Shown: positions 1-8,270 of the stretch, one piece after another
Layout: the number at the start of each line of letters is the position of its first letter
Position numbering within the stretch: position 1 is the stretch's first letter
Assembly: GCF_022664395.1 (NCBI RefSeq)
Contig: NZ_JAKRET010000009.1
Span: 1-64,000, forward strand
Source: Sphingomonas lacusdianchii
GTDB lineage: Bacteria; Pseudomonadota; Alphaproteobacteria; Sphingomonadales; Sphingomonadaceae
Direction: 5' to 3'
DNA: 64,000 nt
Notes under the pieces: generated by a model
The model's input: only the letters and a program-made list of their open reading frames with translations
Told to the model about the DNA's origin: nothing
Database searches by the model: none
Translations under genes and position numbers: made by a program

Positions 1-71
1 TCGGCCAAAGCGGCAGAGGGCGTAGCAAGGCCAACCAATATGGCCGCGATCAAGTGCGCTTTACGGTTCAC
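1..71 (-). CDS. Secreted protein, N-terminal fragment (runs off window)
   Basis: Reading leftwards from a GTG, the first 23 residues form a textbook Sec signal peptide: a short basic start (M-N-R-K), a hydrophobic core (LIAAILVGLA) and an A-L-A cleavage-like motif. The gene leaves the window before any domain appears, so its function cannot be given. No clear Shine-Dalgarno sequence precedes the GTG, so the exact start is uncertain. It reads away from the neighbouring insertion sequence remnant. Confidence 0.45.
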   Translation of the reverse strand, partial: MNRKAHLIAAILVGLATPSAALA

Positions 72-250
72 GAACTGAGGTTACACACGCGAAAGCTGAC
101 CGTCACCAATTTGTCCACGCCGCCTAGGTCTTGAATGAGCGCCGAGGCTAGAAATAGCGGGAAGGCCGGTATCTTGCCTTTTTTGGTGATGGTGAGGCCG
201 CTGGGGCTGTCGGAAGGTCATATCGAGCGTCATGACGGCGGATATGGCGG

Positions 251-300
251 CGCGGATCAGGCCTGCACCGCGCGGATCAGCCCTGCACCGCGCGGATCAG
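251..300. repeat. 20-bp direct tandem repeat, 2.5 copies
   Basis: The unit CGCGGATCAG-SCCTGCACCG occurs at 251-270 and 271-290, with a further half copy at 291-300. It overlaps the 3' end of the broken transposase. Each unit read on the minus strand gives leucine-isoleucine-arginine-alanine-valine-glutamine, so the transposase tail has been duplicated. Strand slippage at the end of the IS is the likely cause. It is too short and too few to be a CRISPR array. Confidence 0.8.
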
Positions 301-1708
301 CCTCGGTACGCCGATGAGGGTGATGGCCCGTCTGAGATTGTAGGCGAGTGCCGTCAAGCTGAACTCGGCGCGCACCGTCTCCAGCCCGCGCATCAGGAAC
401 GCGCCCTGGTTCATCGACTGCTTGATGGTGCCGAACGGGTGTTCGACCGTGGAACGCCGGATGAGGAGGAGGTCTGGCCGCTTCGCGAGGCGCTCGGCCA
501 TGCGCTCGATGAGGTGTTCCTTCTCCCAGCGGTTGACGCGTCGCCAGCGTCCCGTGGTGCATAGCGGCTTCATCTGGCACCCAGCGCAGGCGGCAGGGCT
601 GGAATACTGGACCGTCACATGTCCGCGCGTGATCGAGCTGTGGCGGGTATCGAGTATCTGCCCGCCGGGACAGTGATAGGCGTCGGCTGCCGGATCGTAG
701 CGGAACCGCTCCTTGGGAAATAGGCCATTGCTGACGTTGACGCCCCGGTGCGGCCGCGGAATGTACGGTGTGATGCCGACCGCCTCGCAGGCCTCAATGT
801 CCTCGCCCTTGTGGTAGCCCATGTCCGCCACGGCATCGATCCGCTCGACCCCCAGCACTTCCATCGCCGCGCTGGCGGTGGGTGCCAGCTGACCCATGTC
901 GTTGCAGGCGTTGGTGGACATGCTGCTCGACGATCAGGCTGTGCTTCGCATCGACTGCCACCTGCGCATTGTAGCCGATGGTCACCTTGCCATGGGCGAC
1001 CATCGCGCGCGCATCGGGATCGGTGAGCAAAATCTGTCCTTCGCCGCTTTCCTCCAGCTGGCCCATGAGCGCTGCGCTGGCCTGACGCTGCTCGCGCAAT
1101 TTGGCGATCTTGGTCGCCAGCGCCTCAGCGCGGCCGGTGCCGGCAGCATCCTCACCGCGGTCGATCTGGTCCAGTTCAGCCAGATAGCGCTCCAGTCGTG
1201 CATCGGCCGAGGCGAGATAGGTCGCCAACCGCTCGCGGCTGAAGTTGCGCGCCCGACTGTTCACCGCCTTCAGCCGCGTGCCGTCCACCGCCAGCAACTC
1301 TCGCCCGAACAGGTCCAGCTTGCGGCACAGCGTCACGAATGCGCGGAACACCGCCTTGAACGCCGCCCGGTTGTCGCACCGGAAGTCGGCGATGGTCCGA
1401 AAGTCTGGATGCACCCCGCGCAACAGCCAGATCAGCTCGAGATTGCGGCCTGCCTCCGCCGCCAGGTGCCGGCTTGACCGCACGCGGTTCAGATAGCCGT
1501 ACAGATACAGCTTGAGCATATCGGCCGGATCGTAACCGGGCCGCCCGGTTGCCTTCGGCTGCGTCCGCTGAAAACCCGCGCTACCCAGATCGAGGTCGTC
1601 GACGAAGGCGTCGATGAACCGCACCGGGTTGTCCGCCGCCACATAGTCCTCGACCGAGGCCGGCAGCAGCAGCGCCTGATCCCGAGCATGTCCCTCGATA
1701 TACGCCAT
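277..1708 (-). pseudogene. IS1182-family DDE transposase, frameshifted
   Basis: The protein begins MAYIEGHARDQ and carries the DUF772-type N-terminal domain (R-P-x-Y-D-P-x-D-M-L-K-L-Y) and a first catalytic Asp in L-A-V-D-G-T. The reading frame then changes at about 916-917, where one extra G turns GTCACC into GTCCACC on the coding strand. The rest continues in another frame with V-A-D-M-G-Y-H-K and S-T-V-E-H-P-F-G, the expected second Asp and the Glu. The break separates the first acidic residue from the other two, so no active transposase is expected unless ribosomes shift frame. No slippery heptamer stands out at the junction, so I call it a pseudogene. Confidence 0.85.
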
Positions 1709-1778
1709 GCCCGCAGATTACACCCCTCTGGCCGCGCATGGAATCCACGACAGCGTTTTCGGACGGTCTCAATCCTTC

Positions 1779-3074
1779 CTAGGAACGCCGCAACCGCACG
1801 ATGAAGAACCCGTCCATCCCGCCCTTGTCGGCCAGCATCCCCGGCAGCGTCCGCACATAGCCTTCGCGGTGCGGCTCGACGCCAACGGGCAGTTCGCCCG
1901 CCGTCGCCGGCTCGATCGCGTAATCGCTCCGCCCGGCAAGAAACCGGGTCAGCTGCGCCTCGCCCTCGGCGGGTTCGAGCGAGCAGGTCGCATAGACCAG
2001 CCGCCCGCCCGGCTTCACCCAATCGGCCGCCCGCGCCAGCAGCCGCGCCTGCAACGCCGCCGTCTCGGCGATCACGCTCGGCCGCACCCGGTGGAGCACG
2101 TCGGGATGGCGGCGGAAGATGCCGGTCGCGCTGCACGGTGCGTCGAGCAGCACCGCATCGGCCGGCGCCGCCGGCTTCCACACCAAGGCATCGCCGGTCA
2201 CCATCGACGCCGTCAGCCCGGTCCGCTCCAGATTCTCGCGCAACCGCCCCAGCCGCGCCTCCGAATTGTCGAGCGCGGTCACGTCCCACCCGGCGGCGGC
2301 CAGTTGCAGCGTCTTGCCGCCGGGCGCCGCGCACAGATCGATCGCGCTGCCCGGCCCCGTGCCCAGCAGCCGCGCCGGGATCGACGCCGCCAGGTCCTGC
2401 ACCCACCATTCGCCCTCGGCATAGCCGGGCAGGTCGGGGATCGACGCCGCATCGTGCAGCCGCCGGTGGTGCGCCGCGAGCGCCTCGCCCTCCGGTCCGT
2501 CCTCGCCCTTCAGCGATAAATCGACCGGCGGCTGCTGCGCGACGGCACGCGCCGCCTCGATCACCATCTCCTCGCCCCATGCCGCGTACCAGCGCGCATC
2601 GGTATCGGCGGGCAGCGCCGCCGCATCGGGCAGCCGCGCATTGCCGCGCATCAGCGTGCCGAACACGCCATGCACCAGCTTGCGCGGCCCGCCATCGACC
2701 AGCGGCAGCACCGTCGCGATCGCCGCGTGCGGCGGGGTGTTCAGCACCAGCGCCTGCCCCAGCGCGATGCGCAGCACGAACCGCGCCTTGGCATCGTCGG
2801 GCAGCGGGCGCTGCGTCGCGCTGTCGATCAGCGCATCGAGATCGGGCAGCCGCCGCAGCACCGCCGCCGCGATCGCATGGGCGAGACCACGATCCTCGCG
2901 CCGGTCGAGTTCCTGCGTGGCACTGGTCAGCGCCGCCTCCAGCGGCAATCCCCGCCGGATGACGGCGTCGAGCAGCCGGAGTGCAGCCCGCCGTGCGGGC
3001 ACGCCCGGCGGTTCGGGAGCAAGACGGGGCCGGGCCGCGCGGCGGCGTTCCGGCGAAGTTGGTCGATCGATCAC
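1779..3074 (-). CDS. rsmB: RsmB/NOP-family rRNA (cytosine-5) methyltransferase
   Basis: This 431-residue protein should methylate C5 of a cytosine in 16S rRNA (C967 in E. coli) using S-adenosylmethionine. The first ~140 residues are a NusB-like RNA-binding domain. The catalytic half has the SAM loop D-L-C-A-A-P-G-G-K-T, the motif D-A-P-C-S-A-T-G and the catalytic-cysteine motif Y-A-T-C-S-L. The GTG start was chosen because AGGA lies about 8 bases upstream. The longer open frame beyond it is low-complexity and belongs to no domain. The gene diverges from the DUF1674 gene and ends just before the IS remnant, which has not damaged it. Confidence 0.88.
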   Translation of the reverse strand: MIDRPTSPERRRAARPRLAPEPPGVPARRAALRLLDAVIRRGLPLEAALTSATQELDRREDRGLAHAIAAAVLRRLPDLDALIDSATQRPLPDDAKARFVLRIALGQALVLNTPPHAAIATVLPLVDGGPRKLVHGVFGTLMRGNARLPDAAALPADTDARWYAAWGEEMVIEAARAVAQQPPVDLSLKGEDGPEGEALAAHHRRLHDAASIPDLPGYAEGEWWVQDLAASIPARLLGTGPGSAIDLCAAPGGKTLQLAAAGWDVTALDNSEARLGRLRENLERTGLTASMVTGDALVWKPAAPADAVLLDAPCSATGIFRRHPDVLHRVRPSVIAETAALQARLLARAADWVKPGGRLVYATCSLEPAEGEAQLTRFLAGRSDYAIEPATAGELPVGVEPHREGYVRTLPGMLADKGGMDGFFIVRLRRS

Positions 3075-3131
3075 TTGAATCCTGTCGCTGGTCCGCCAAG
3101 TGCATCCTGACGAACCGTGATGGAGTCTCCT

Positions 3132-3299
3132 ATGGGCAACCGACCCGCGCATGTGAAGCCACCCGCGCACCTCTCCAAATCCCCGCCGGTGCCGACGCCC
3201 GAACCGATCCCGCCTAAATCGGACGGCGACGATCCGCTGGGCCTGAGCCCGACCCGCTATGGCGACTGGACGCACAAGGGGATCGCTGTCGATTTTTAA
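3132..3299 (+). CDS. DUF1674 protein (SDHAF4-like succinate dehydrogenase assembly factor)
   Basis: This 55-residue protein has a proline-rich N-terminal half and ends in the DUF1674 signature D-P-L-G-L-S-P-T-R-Y-G-D-W-x-x-x-G-x-A-x-D-F. Mitochondrial members of this family (SDHAF4) help mature the flavoprotein subunit of succinate dehydrogenase. A bacterial role in the same process is inferred, not shown. The ATG at 3132 has GGAG six bases upstream, which favours it over the ATG five codons earlier. No sdh gene lies nearby. Confidence 0.8.
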   Translation: MGNRPAHVKPPAHLSKSPPVPTPEPIPPKSDGDDPLGLSPTRYGDWTHKGIAVDF

Positions 3300-3510
3300 G
3301 GGGCGGGTATCGGCATTCCCGTTTCCTGATCCTAGAACGGCAATTCCGGGAAACAGGGTTGGGAGCAAGTTCCGGGAAAGCGAAACCAGCCAACGTCCTT
3401 CGATACGATCGATGCGGCGGGATCGCTGTTACAGGTGCTTACTTAAGGAGGCGCCATACCCGCATCGTGCCCGATTGCAGAGGGCGGCAGGCAGATGATA
3501 GGCAGCGACC

Positions 3511-3990
3511 GTGATTACGATCCGCCCTGCGGTGCCCGATGATGCGGAGGCACTTACTGATCTAATGCATGGTTCGGCCGCTTACAGCGGCAAGTATGCG
3601 AGTATCCTTGACGGGTATGAGATCGTACCTTCGCAGATCGAACAAGATGTTTTCCATATCGCTGAACGTGAAGGCAGCCTGTGCGGGTTTTACAGTTTAA
3701 CCCTCAACGGTGAACCTGAACTGGACCTAATGTTCGTAGCGAATGACCTTCAGGGTAGTGGCTTAGGGGCTATGCTGTTTCGGCACATGATCGAGGAAGC
3801 GAGGCGGCGAGGCATCGCCTCGATCAAGATTGTTTCCCATCCGCCCTCGGTCGGCTTTTATGAGGCGATGGGAGCGGTCGTGGTCGGCACGAAACCGCCG
3901 ACGATCAAGGCAACGTGGAGCCGTCCGATCCTGTCGCTGGCAATCCATTCATTTCCCAACAAAAGGATCCGAAACGGCGCCATGACGTGA
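3511..3990 (+). CDS. GNAT-family N-acetyltransferase
   Basis: The 159-residue protein reads as a complete GNAT fold. It has an N-terminal I-R-P-A-V-P-D-D-A strand-helix, a central L-M-F-V strand and the acetyl-CoA pyrophosphate loop D-L-Q-G-S-G-L-G-A-M-L-F. It ends with the S-V-G-F-Y-E-A-M-G-A motif typical of family members such as RimI. The substrate is unknown. The proposed GTG start lacks a strong ribosome site. Base composition is visibly less GC-rich than the neighbours and the gene stands alone, which fits an acquired gene. Confidence 0.75.
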   Translation: MITIRPAVPDDAEALTDLMHGSAAYSGKYASILDGYEIVPSQIEQDVFHIAEREGSLCGFYSLTLNGEPELDLMFVANDLQGSGLGAMLFRHMIEEARRRGIASIKIVSHPPSVGFYEAMGAVVVGTKPPTIKATWSRPILSLAIHSFPNKRIRNGAMT

Positions 3991-4075
3991 TCGCAGCCTA
4001 AGGCGTGTTAACCGCTACCCCCGTCAATTCCATTGCGCCCATGGAACGAACGCCCCCGTTCCGACTTATCCAAAA

Positions 4076-5902
4076 ATGGTCAGGCTCGCGCGCCCGTGGC
4101 GGTTCATCCTTGGCGGCATCCTCGGCCTCACACTCCTCATCCTGCTGATTCTCGCCGCCTTTCCATGGGGGCTGCTACGCGACCGGGTGAGCGCGCGCCT
4201 CGCGCAGCGTTTCGGGTCGGACGTGTCGATCGGTACGATCGAACGGGTCGAGCCGCTGTCCTTTTCGCCGACGCTGATCGTCCGCGATCTGACCATCGCC
4301 CAGCCTAGCTGGGCTGGAAACGGCGATCTGGTCCGGCTGCAACGCGTCGATTTCCGCTTCAAGGTCCTGCCATTGCTGCGCGGCAAGTTCGATCTGCAGG
4401 CGCTCGCCATCGATGGCGGGCGCGTCGCGATGGTCCGCACCCGCGACGGCCGCAAGAACTGGCAGCCCGACAAGCGCGGCGAGAAAAGCTCGGCGGCGGC
4501 GATCACCAGCCTGTCGATCCGCGACCTCGTGATCGACTATCGCGACGCGGTGCAGAATCGCCGCTTCGCCGTCACCGTCGCCTCCGACGCGAATGGCTTC
4601 CGCGCCGAGGGCAATGGCGCGATCGACGAACGGCCGGTGCAGGTCGCACTGACCGGGCCGACCATCCGTGGCGACGGGCCTTGGCCGTTCCGGGCGCGGG
4701 TCGACGGTCCGACGATCACCGTCGATGCCAAGGGGGTGATGGCCTCGCCGCTCGGCACCAACCGGATGACCGTCGACCTGACCGCGCGCGCCAACGACCT
4801 GAAGACGCTCGACGCGCTGATCGAGGCCGGGCTGTTCGGTACCCAGCCGGTCAAGCTGACCGCGCGCGTCCGCCACGACGATCCGACCTGGGTGATCGAA
4901 CGGCTGTCGGGCACGATCGGCCGGTCGAGCCTGACGTCCGCAAAGGCGACGATCGGCAAGGAGGGCGAGCGGACGAACATCGACGGCAGCCTGCATTTTG
5001 CCGACCTGTCGTTCGACGATCTTGCCACCGACGAGGGCCGCGCCCGCGCCATCGCGATCGAACGCCGCATCGGCCCGCGCGTCGTGCCGGGCACCCGCAT
5101 CAATCTGGAAAAAATGGGCGGCGTCGACGGGCGGCTGGCGATCCGCGTCGACCGACTGCTCGACATGGCGGGTTTGCGCAGCCTCGATACCGTGCTCGCG
5201 ATCGATCGCAGCCGCCTGACCGTCGCCCCGCTGACCGTGCGGCTGGCACAGGGGCGGATTACGGGGCAGGTGGTGGTCGACCAGCGCGAGCGGACGACGC
5301 CCCGCGCGACCTTCGACCTGAAACTGGTCGATTCACGCATCTCGACCTTTGCCGGCGGTGCCCCGGTCGATGCGCCGCTCCGCGCACGGCTGAAGCTGGT
5401 CGGTAGCGGCGACACGATCCGCGCTGCGATCGGGCGTTCGGATGGCATGATCGGCTTTGCGGCAGCGGGCGGCACCCTGCCGGCGAAGATGGCGTCGCTG
5501 CTCGGCGCCGATGTCGCGCGGGGGCTGACCACCGACGAGGATGCCCGCGCCCGGCTGCGCTGCCTCGGGCTGCGGCTGAACGTCACGGGCGGTATCGGCC
5601 GGATCGACCCGCTGCTGATCGACACCTCGCGCGCGCAGACGCGGGGGCAGGGGGTGGTGCGCCTGTCCGACGAACGCCTGTCGATCGCGCTGACCGGCAC
5701 GCCCAAGCAGCGCACGCTGCTGCATCTCGACCAGCCGGTGCGGATCGGCGGCCGGATACAGGACCCCGACATTCGCATCCCGCCGGGCGTGAAGAGTGCG
5801 GGCGGTATCCTGCGCATGCTCGGCCGTGCGATCGGCGGCGACGATACGCCGCGCGCCGGCAATGCCGATTGCGGTGCGCTGGTCCGGCGGGTGCTGGGAT
5901 AG
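4076..5902 (+). CDS. AsmA-family membrane-anchored protein
   Basis: The 608-residue protein has one N-terminal membrane segment (about residues 10-32, rich in Leu/Ile) followed by a long periplasmic region. That region starts with the AsmA pattern L-A-Q-R-F-G-S-D-V and a V-R-D-L-T-I-A-Q-P repeat-like strand. AsmA proteins belong with TamB, YhdP and similar bridge-like proteins linked to lipid traffic to the outer membrane. That role is by family only. The C-terminal half contains the usual phrase about one 'girdle' of beta strands (T-R-G-Q-G-V-V-R-L-S-D-E). It appears monocistronic. Confidence 0.75.
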   Translation: MVRLARPWRFILGGILGLTLLILLILAAFPWGLLRDRVSARLAQRFGSDVSIGTIERVEPLSFSPTLIVRDLTIAQPSWAGNGDLVRLQRVDFRFKVLPLLRGKFDLQALAIDGGRVAMVRTRDGRKNWQPDKRGEKSSAAAITSLSIRDLVIDYRDAVQNRRFAVTVASDANGFRAEGNGAIDERPVQVALTGPTIRGDGPWPFRARVDGPTITVDAKGVMASPLGTNRMTVDLTARANDLKTLDALIEAGLFGTQPVKLTARVRHDDPTWVIERLSGTIGRSSLTSAKATIGKEGERTNIDGSLHFADLSFDDLATDEGRARAIAIERRIGPRVVPGTRINLEKMGGVDGRLAIRVDRLLDMAGLRSLDTVLAIDRSRLTVAPLTVRLAQGRITGQVVVDQRERTTPRATFDLKLVDSRISTFAGGAPVDAPLRARLKLVGSGDTIRAAIGRSDGMIGFAAAGGTLPAKMASLLGADVARGLTTDEDARARLRCLGLRLNVTGGIGRIDPLLIDTSRAQTRGQGVVRLSDERLSIALTGTPKQRTLLHLDQPVRIGGRIQDPDIRIPPGVKSAGGILRMLGRAIGGDDTPRAGNADCGALVRRVLG

Positions 5903-6006
5903 CTTGTCGGGCAGGTTTCAGCGCGCTACTTCGGTCGCGCCGAAAATAGAGTGGCAGGTTGGTAGCTCCTGCGCCGGTGCGAGCCGGTTCTTCTCAGCCG
6001 CGGCGT

Positions 6007-6029
6007 CGTTCCCGAACCCGTTCGGAACG
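6007..6029. promoter_or_regulatory. Inverted repeat upstream of DUF1772 gene
   Basis: CGTTCCCGAAC and GTTCGGAACG face each other with a 2-base spacer and one unpaired base. The repeat lies about 55 bases before the DUF1772 start. It could be an operator or a short hairpin. No T-run follows, so a terminator is unlikely. Confidence 0.3.
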
Positions 6030-6082
6030 GCGCGGCGGGCTGTTCCCGGATGGCGTCGTTCCGCGATTGTGAAGGTGATGCC

Positions 6083-6538
6083 ATGCCGATGTCCGCTTGT
6101 GCCTTGTTCGCACTGCTGTTCGCCACGTTGTTCGCCGGCGCTGCGCTCTACATCTCGCTGGTCGAACATCCTGCCCGCCTGCCGCTCGGCGAGGCCCCGA
6201 TGCTCGGTCAGTGGCAGGCGAGTTACCGTCGTGCGCTACCGATCCAGTCGACGCTGGCGATCCTTGCCGGGGTCGCCGGCCTCGCCACCGGCTGGTTGAC
6301 GTCGGACTGGCGCTGGATCGCAGGTGGCGTAGCGATGCTTGCAAACTGGCCGTTCACGCTGGCGGTGCTGCTACCGGTCAACCGGCAGTTGATGGCGACC
6401 CCGCTGGCGCAGGCCGGTCCGTCCAGCCATTTGCTGCTGCTTCGCTGGGGCCGGTTGCACGACGTTCGCAGTGGTCTGGGCGTCGTGACGGTGTTGCTCT
6501 ACCTTTCGGCTTTCCTACAGGTCCTGCCCACGTCATGA
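6083..6538 (+). CDS. DUF1772 integral membrane protein
   Basis: The 151-residue protein has about four hydrophobic helices. It shows the DUF1772 features: an early membrane segment ending Y-I-S-L-V-E-H-P-A-R, a W-x-x-S-Y-R-R-A segment and a polar loop P-V-N-R-Q-L-M. Some eukaryotic members are called anthrone oxygenases, but bacterial members have no established reaction. The ATG at 6083 was chosen over an earlier in-frame ATG because GAAGGTGA sits a few bases upstream. No operon partners. Confidence 0.65.
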   Translation: MPMSACALFALLFATLFAGAALYISLVEHPARLPLGEAPMLGQWQASYRRALPIQSTLAILAGVAGLATGWLTSDWRWIAGGVAMLANWPFTLAVLLPVNRQLMATPLAQAGPSSHLLLLRWGRLHDVRSGLGVVTVLLYLSAFLQVLPTS

Positions 6539-6648
6539 TCGCACAAGGCGGCAATCACATCTGCTCTTTGACATGACGACCAGGTTACCCGATCAGCCGC
6601 TTCTGCAATAGCGTGCGAGTGTGAACTTTGTGAACTTTGGCGCCGGAA

Positions 6649-7761
6649 TCAGGCGTCCGGTCGCGCCGGCGCCCCGTGGTCGGCGACCATCCGCTCGCCG
6701 TCGATGACGATCGGACTGGCAAGGCCGGGCAGGCCGTCGGGCCGAATCGCCATGCCGCGTGCCACCACCTGCGGGTCGGCGAACACATCGTCGACGGCGT
6801 TGATCGGCCCGGCGGGGATGCCGGCGGCTTCCAGCGCCTCGTACAGATCGGCCTTGCGCCACGTCGCCACCGCCGCCTGCACCGCCGGGATCAGGTCGCG
6901 GCGATGCACCACCCGCGCCGGATTGGTCGCGAAACGCGGGTCGAGGTGCAATTCCAGCCCCAGTACCACGCACAGTCGCGCGAATTGCCGGTCGTTGCCG
7001 ACTGCGATGATGAGTGCGCCATCGGCGGTCTCGAACGCCTGATAGGGGGCGAGATTGGCGTGGCCATTGCCCATCCGCATCGGCACGACGCCGCTCGCCA
7101 TCCAGTTCAGCGCCTGGTTGCCGAGCACCGCGACCTGCGTGTCGAGCAGCGCCATGTCGATATGCGCCCCTTCGCCGGTCAGGTCGCGACGGCGCAGCGC
7201 CGCGAGGATCGCGACCGCGGCATAGGTGCCGGTAAAGATATCGGCATAGGCGACGCCCGCCTTTTGCGGCGGTCCGTCCGGCTCGCCGGTCAGCGACATG
7301 GCCCCGCCCATCGCCTGGACGATGAAGTCGTATCCGGCGCGGTGCGCATAGGGGCCGTTTTGCCCAAAGCCGGTGATCGAACAGGTGATCAGCCCCGGCC
7401 GCACCGTCGACAGCGCAGCGTGGTCTAGACCGTATTTGGCGAGGCCGCCGACCTTGTAATTCTCGATGACGATATCGGTCTGGGCGACCAGCGCGCGGAC
7501 CTCGGCCTGTCCCGCCGGCGTCGCGATATCGATCGCCACCGACCGCTTGCCGCGATTGGCGGCGTGGAAATAGGCGGCGTCGCGGTTGCTGCCATCGGGC
7601 GCGGTGACGAAGGGAGGCCCCCAGTGGCGGGTATCGTCACCGGCGCCCGGCCGCTCGACCTTCACCACCTCCGCCCCCAGATCGGCAAGCAACTGCCCGC
7701 ACCACGGCCCGGCGAGGATACGCGCCAGCTCGACCACGCGGACCCCGGCCAGCGGCTTCAC
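6649..7761 (-). CDS. Family III CoA transferase, probably succinyl-CoA:glutarate CoA transferase
   Basis: The 370-residue protein matches the CaiB/BaiF (family III) fold: N-terminal L-A-G-x-R-V-V-E-L, then the segment V-A-Y-A-D-I-F-T-G with the expected catalytic Asp at about 174. These enzymes move CoA between carboxylic acids through a covalent aspartyl anhydride/thioester. Because it is translated in the same unit as glutaryl-CoA dehydrogenase, glutarate is the best guess for the acceptor, as for human SUGCT. The start is GTG and overlaps the GNAT stop as GTGA, so translation is probably coupled. Confidence 0.82.
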   Translation of the reverse strand: MKPLAGVRVVELARILAGPWCGQLLADLGAEVVKVERPGAGDDTRHWGPPFVTAPDGSNRDAAYFHAANRGKRSVAIDIATPAGQAEVRALVAQTDIVIENYKVGGLAKYGLDHAALSTVRPGLITCSITGFGQNGPYAHRAGYDFIVQAMGGAMSLTGEPDGPPQKAGVAYADIFTGTYAAVAILAALRRRDLTGEGAHIDMALLDTQVAVLGNQALNWMASGVVPMRMGNGHANLAPYQAFETADGALIIAVGNDRQFARLCVVLGLELHLDPRFATNPARVVHRRDLIPAVQAAVATWRKADLYEALEAAGIPAGPINAVDDVFADPQVVARGMAIRPDGLPGLASPIVIDGERMVADHGAPARPDA

Positions 7762-8270
7762 GCGCGGCGCAGTTCGTAGACGACGTGCGGGACCATCCGC
7801 CCGCCACGCAGCACGTCGATCGTGCCGGGACGCAACGTCGCACCCAGCGCTTCGACAGCGGTGCGCGACCGGCGATTGTCCTGCCCGATATGGAAGGTGA
7901 TCGCCGACACGTACGGAGCAATATGGTCGATCATCAGCCGCTTGGTCTCGCGGTTATAGCCCCGCCGCCACCGATCGCGCGCGAAGAAGGTCCAGCCGAT
8001 CTCGATCTCGTCGGCTTCGCGGTCATAGGGGCCATAGCGGCTCGACCCGATCACGCTGCCGTCGCGCGCATCGCGAATGGTCAGCATCCCGCCCCCGGCC
8101 AGTCCTTCGTCAAAGAACGCGCGGAACACGTCCGGCTGCCAGCGGTCATGCGCGGGATGCTGGTCCCAGATCGCCGGGTCCGCCGCGACCGCATACAGCG
8201 CGGCGTAATCCGTCGGCACCGTCGGCGCGACGCGCACCAGCTCCCCCTGCAATGCCGGCTGGCGATCCAT
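7758..8270 (-). CDS. GNAT-family N-acetyltransferase (RimJ/RimL-like)
   Basis: This 170-residue protein looks like the broad RimJ/RimL group: G-E-L-V-R-V-A-P near the start, an E-I-G-W-T-F strand, a R-R-G-Y-N-R-E-T-K acetyl-CoA loop and I-G-Q-D-N-R-R-S-R-T-A-V-E-A-L-G near the end. Its substrate is unknown. It is wedged between glutaryl-CoA dehydrogenase (TGATG overlap) and the CoA transferase (GTGA overlap). That makes a role linked to this pathway, or to acylation of its enzymes, worth considering. This is an inference from context only. Confidence 0.78.
   Translation of the reverse strand: MDRQPALQGELVRVAPTVPTDYAALYAVAADPAIWDQHPAHDRWQPDVFRAFFDEGLAGGGMLTIRDARDGSVIGSSRYGPYDREADEIEIGWTFFARDRWRRGYNRETKRLMIDHIAPYVSAITFHIGQDNRRSRTAVEALGATLRPGTIDVLRGGRMVPHVVYELRRA

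Larger units (their letters stand above)
251..1708 (-). mobile_element. IS1182-family insertion sequence remnant, ends unresolved
   Basis: The element is recognised from its single long transposase, which is broken by a frameshift. The limits given are only those of the transposase and its repeated tail. True ends probably lie between about 180-250 and 1709-1778, because the next gene keeps its stop codon at 1779. I looked for terminal inverted repeats there. I saw only weak matches around GAGRCCG, and no convincing target-site duplication. Confidence 0.6.

Noticed and set aside
251..300. Possible CRISPR repeats
   Set aside because: A 20-base unit directly repeated 2.5 times without spacers is a tandem duplication; no cas genes are present.
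185..1778. Terminal inverted repeats of the IS element
   Set aside because: Only weak, gapped similarity around GAGRCCG and GCTGTCG was found, not enough to set element ends.
3074..3368. N-terminal extension of the RsmB-type gene
   Set aside because: The extra codons have no domain character, and a GTG with AGGA upstream starts exactly before the NusB-like domain.
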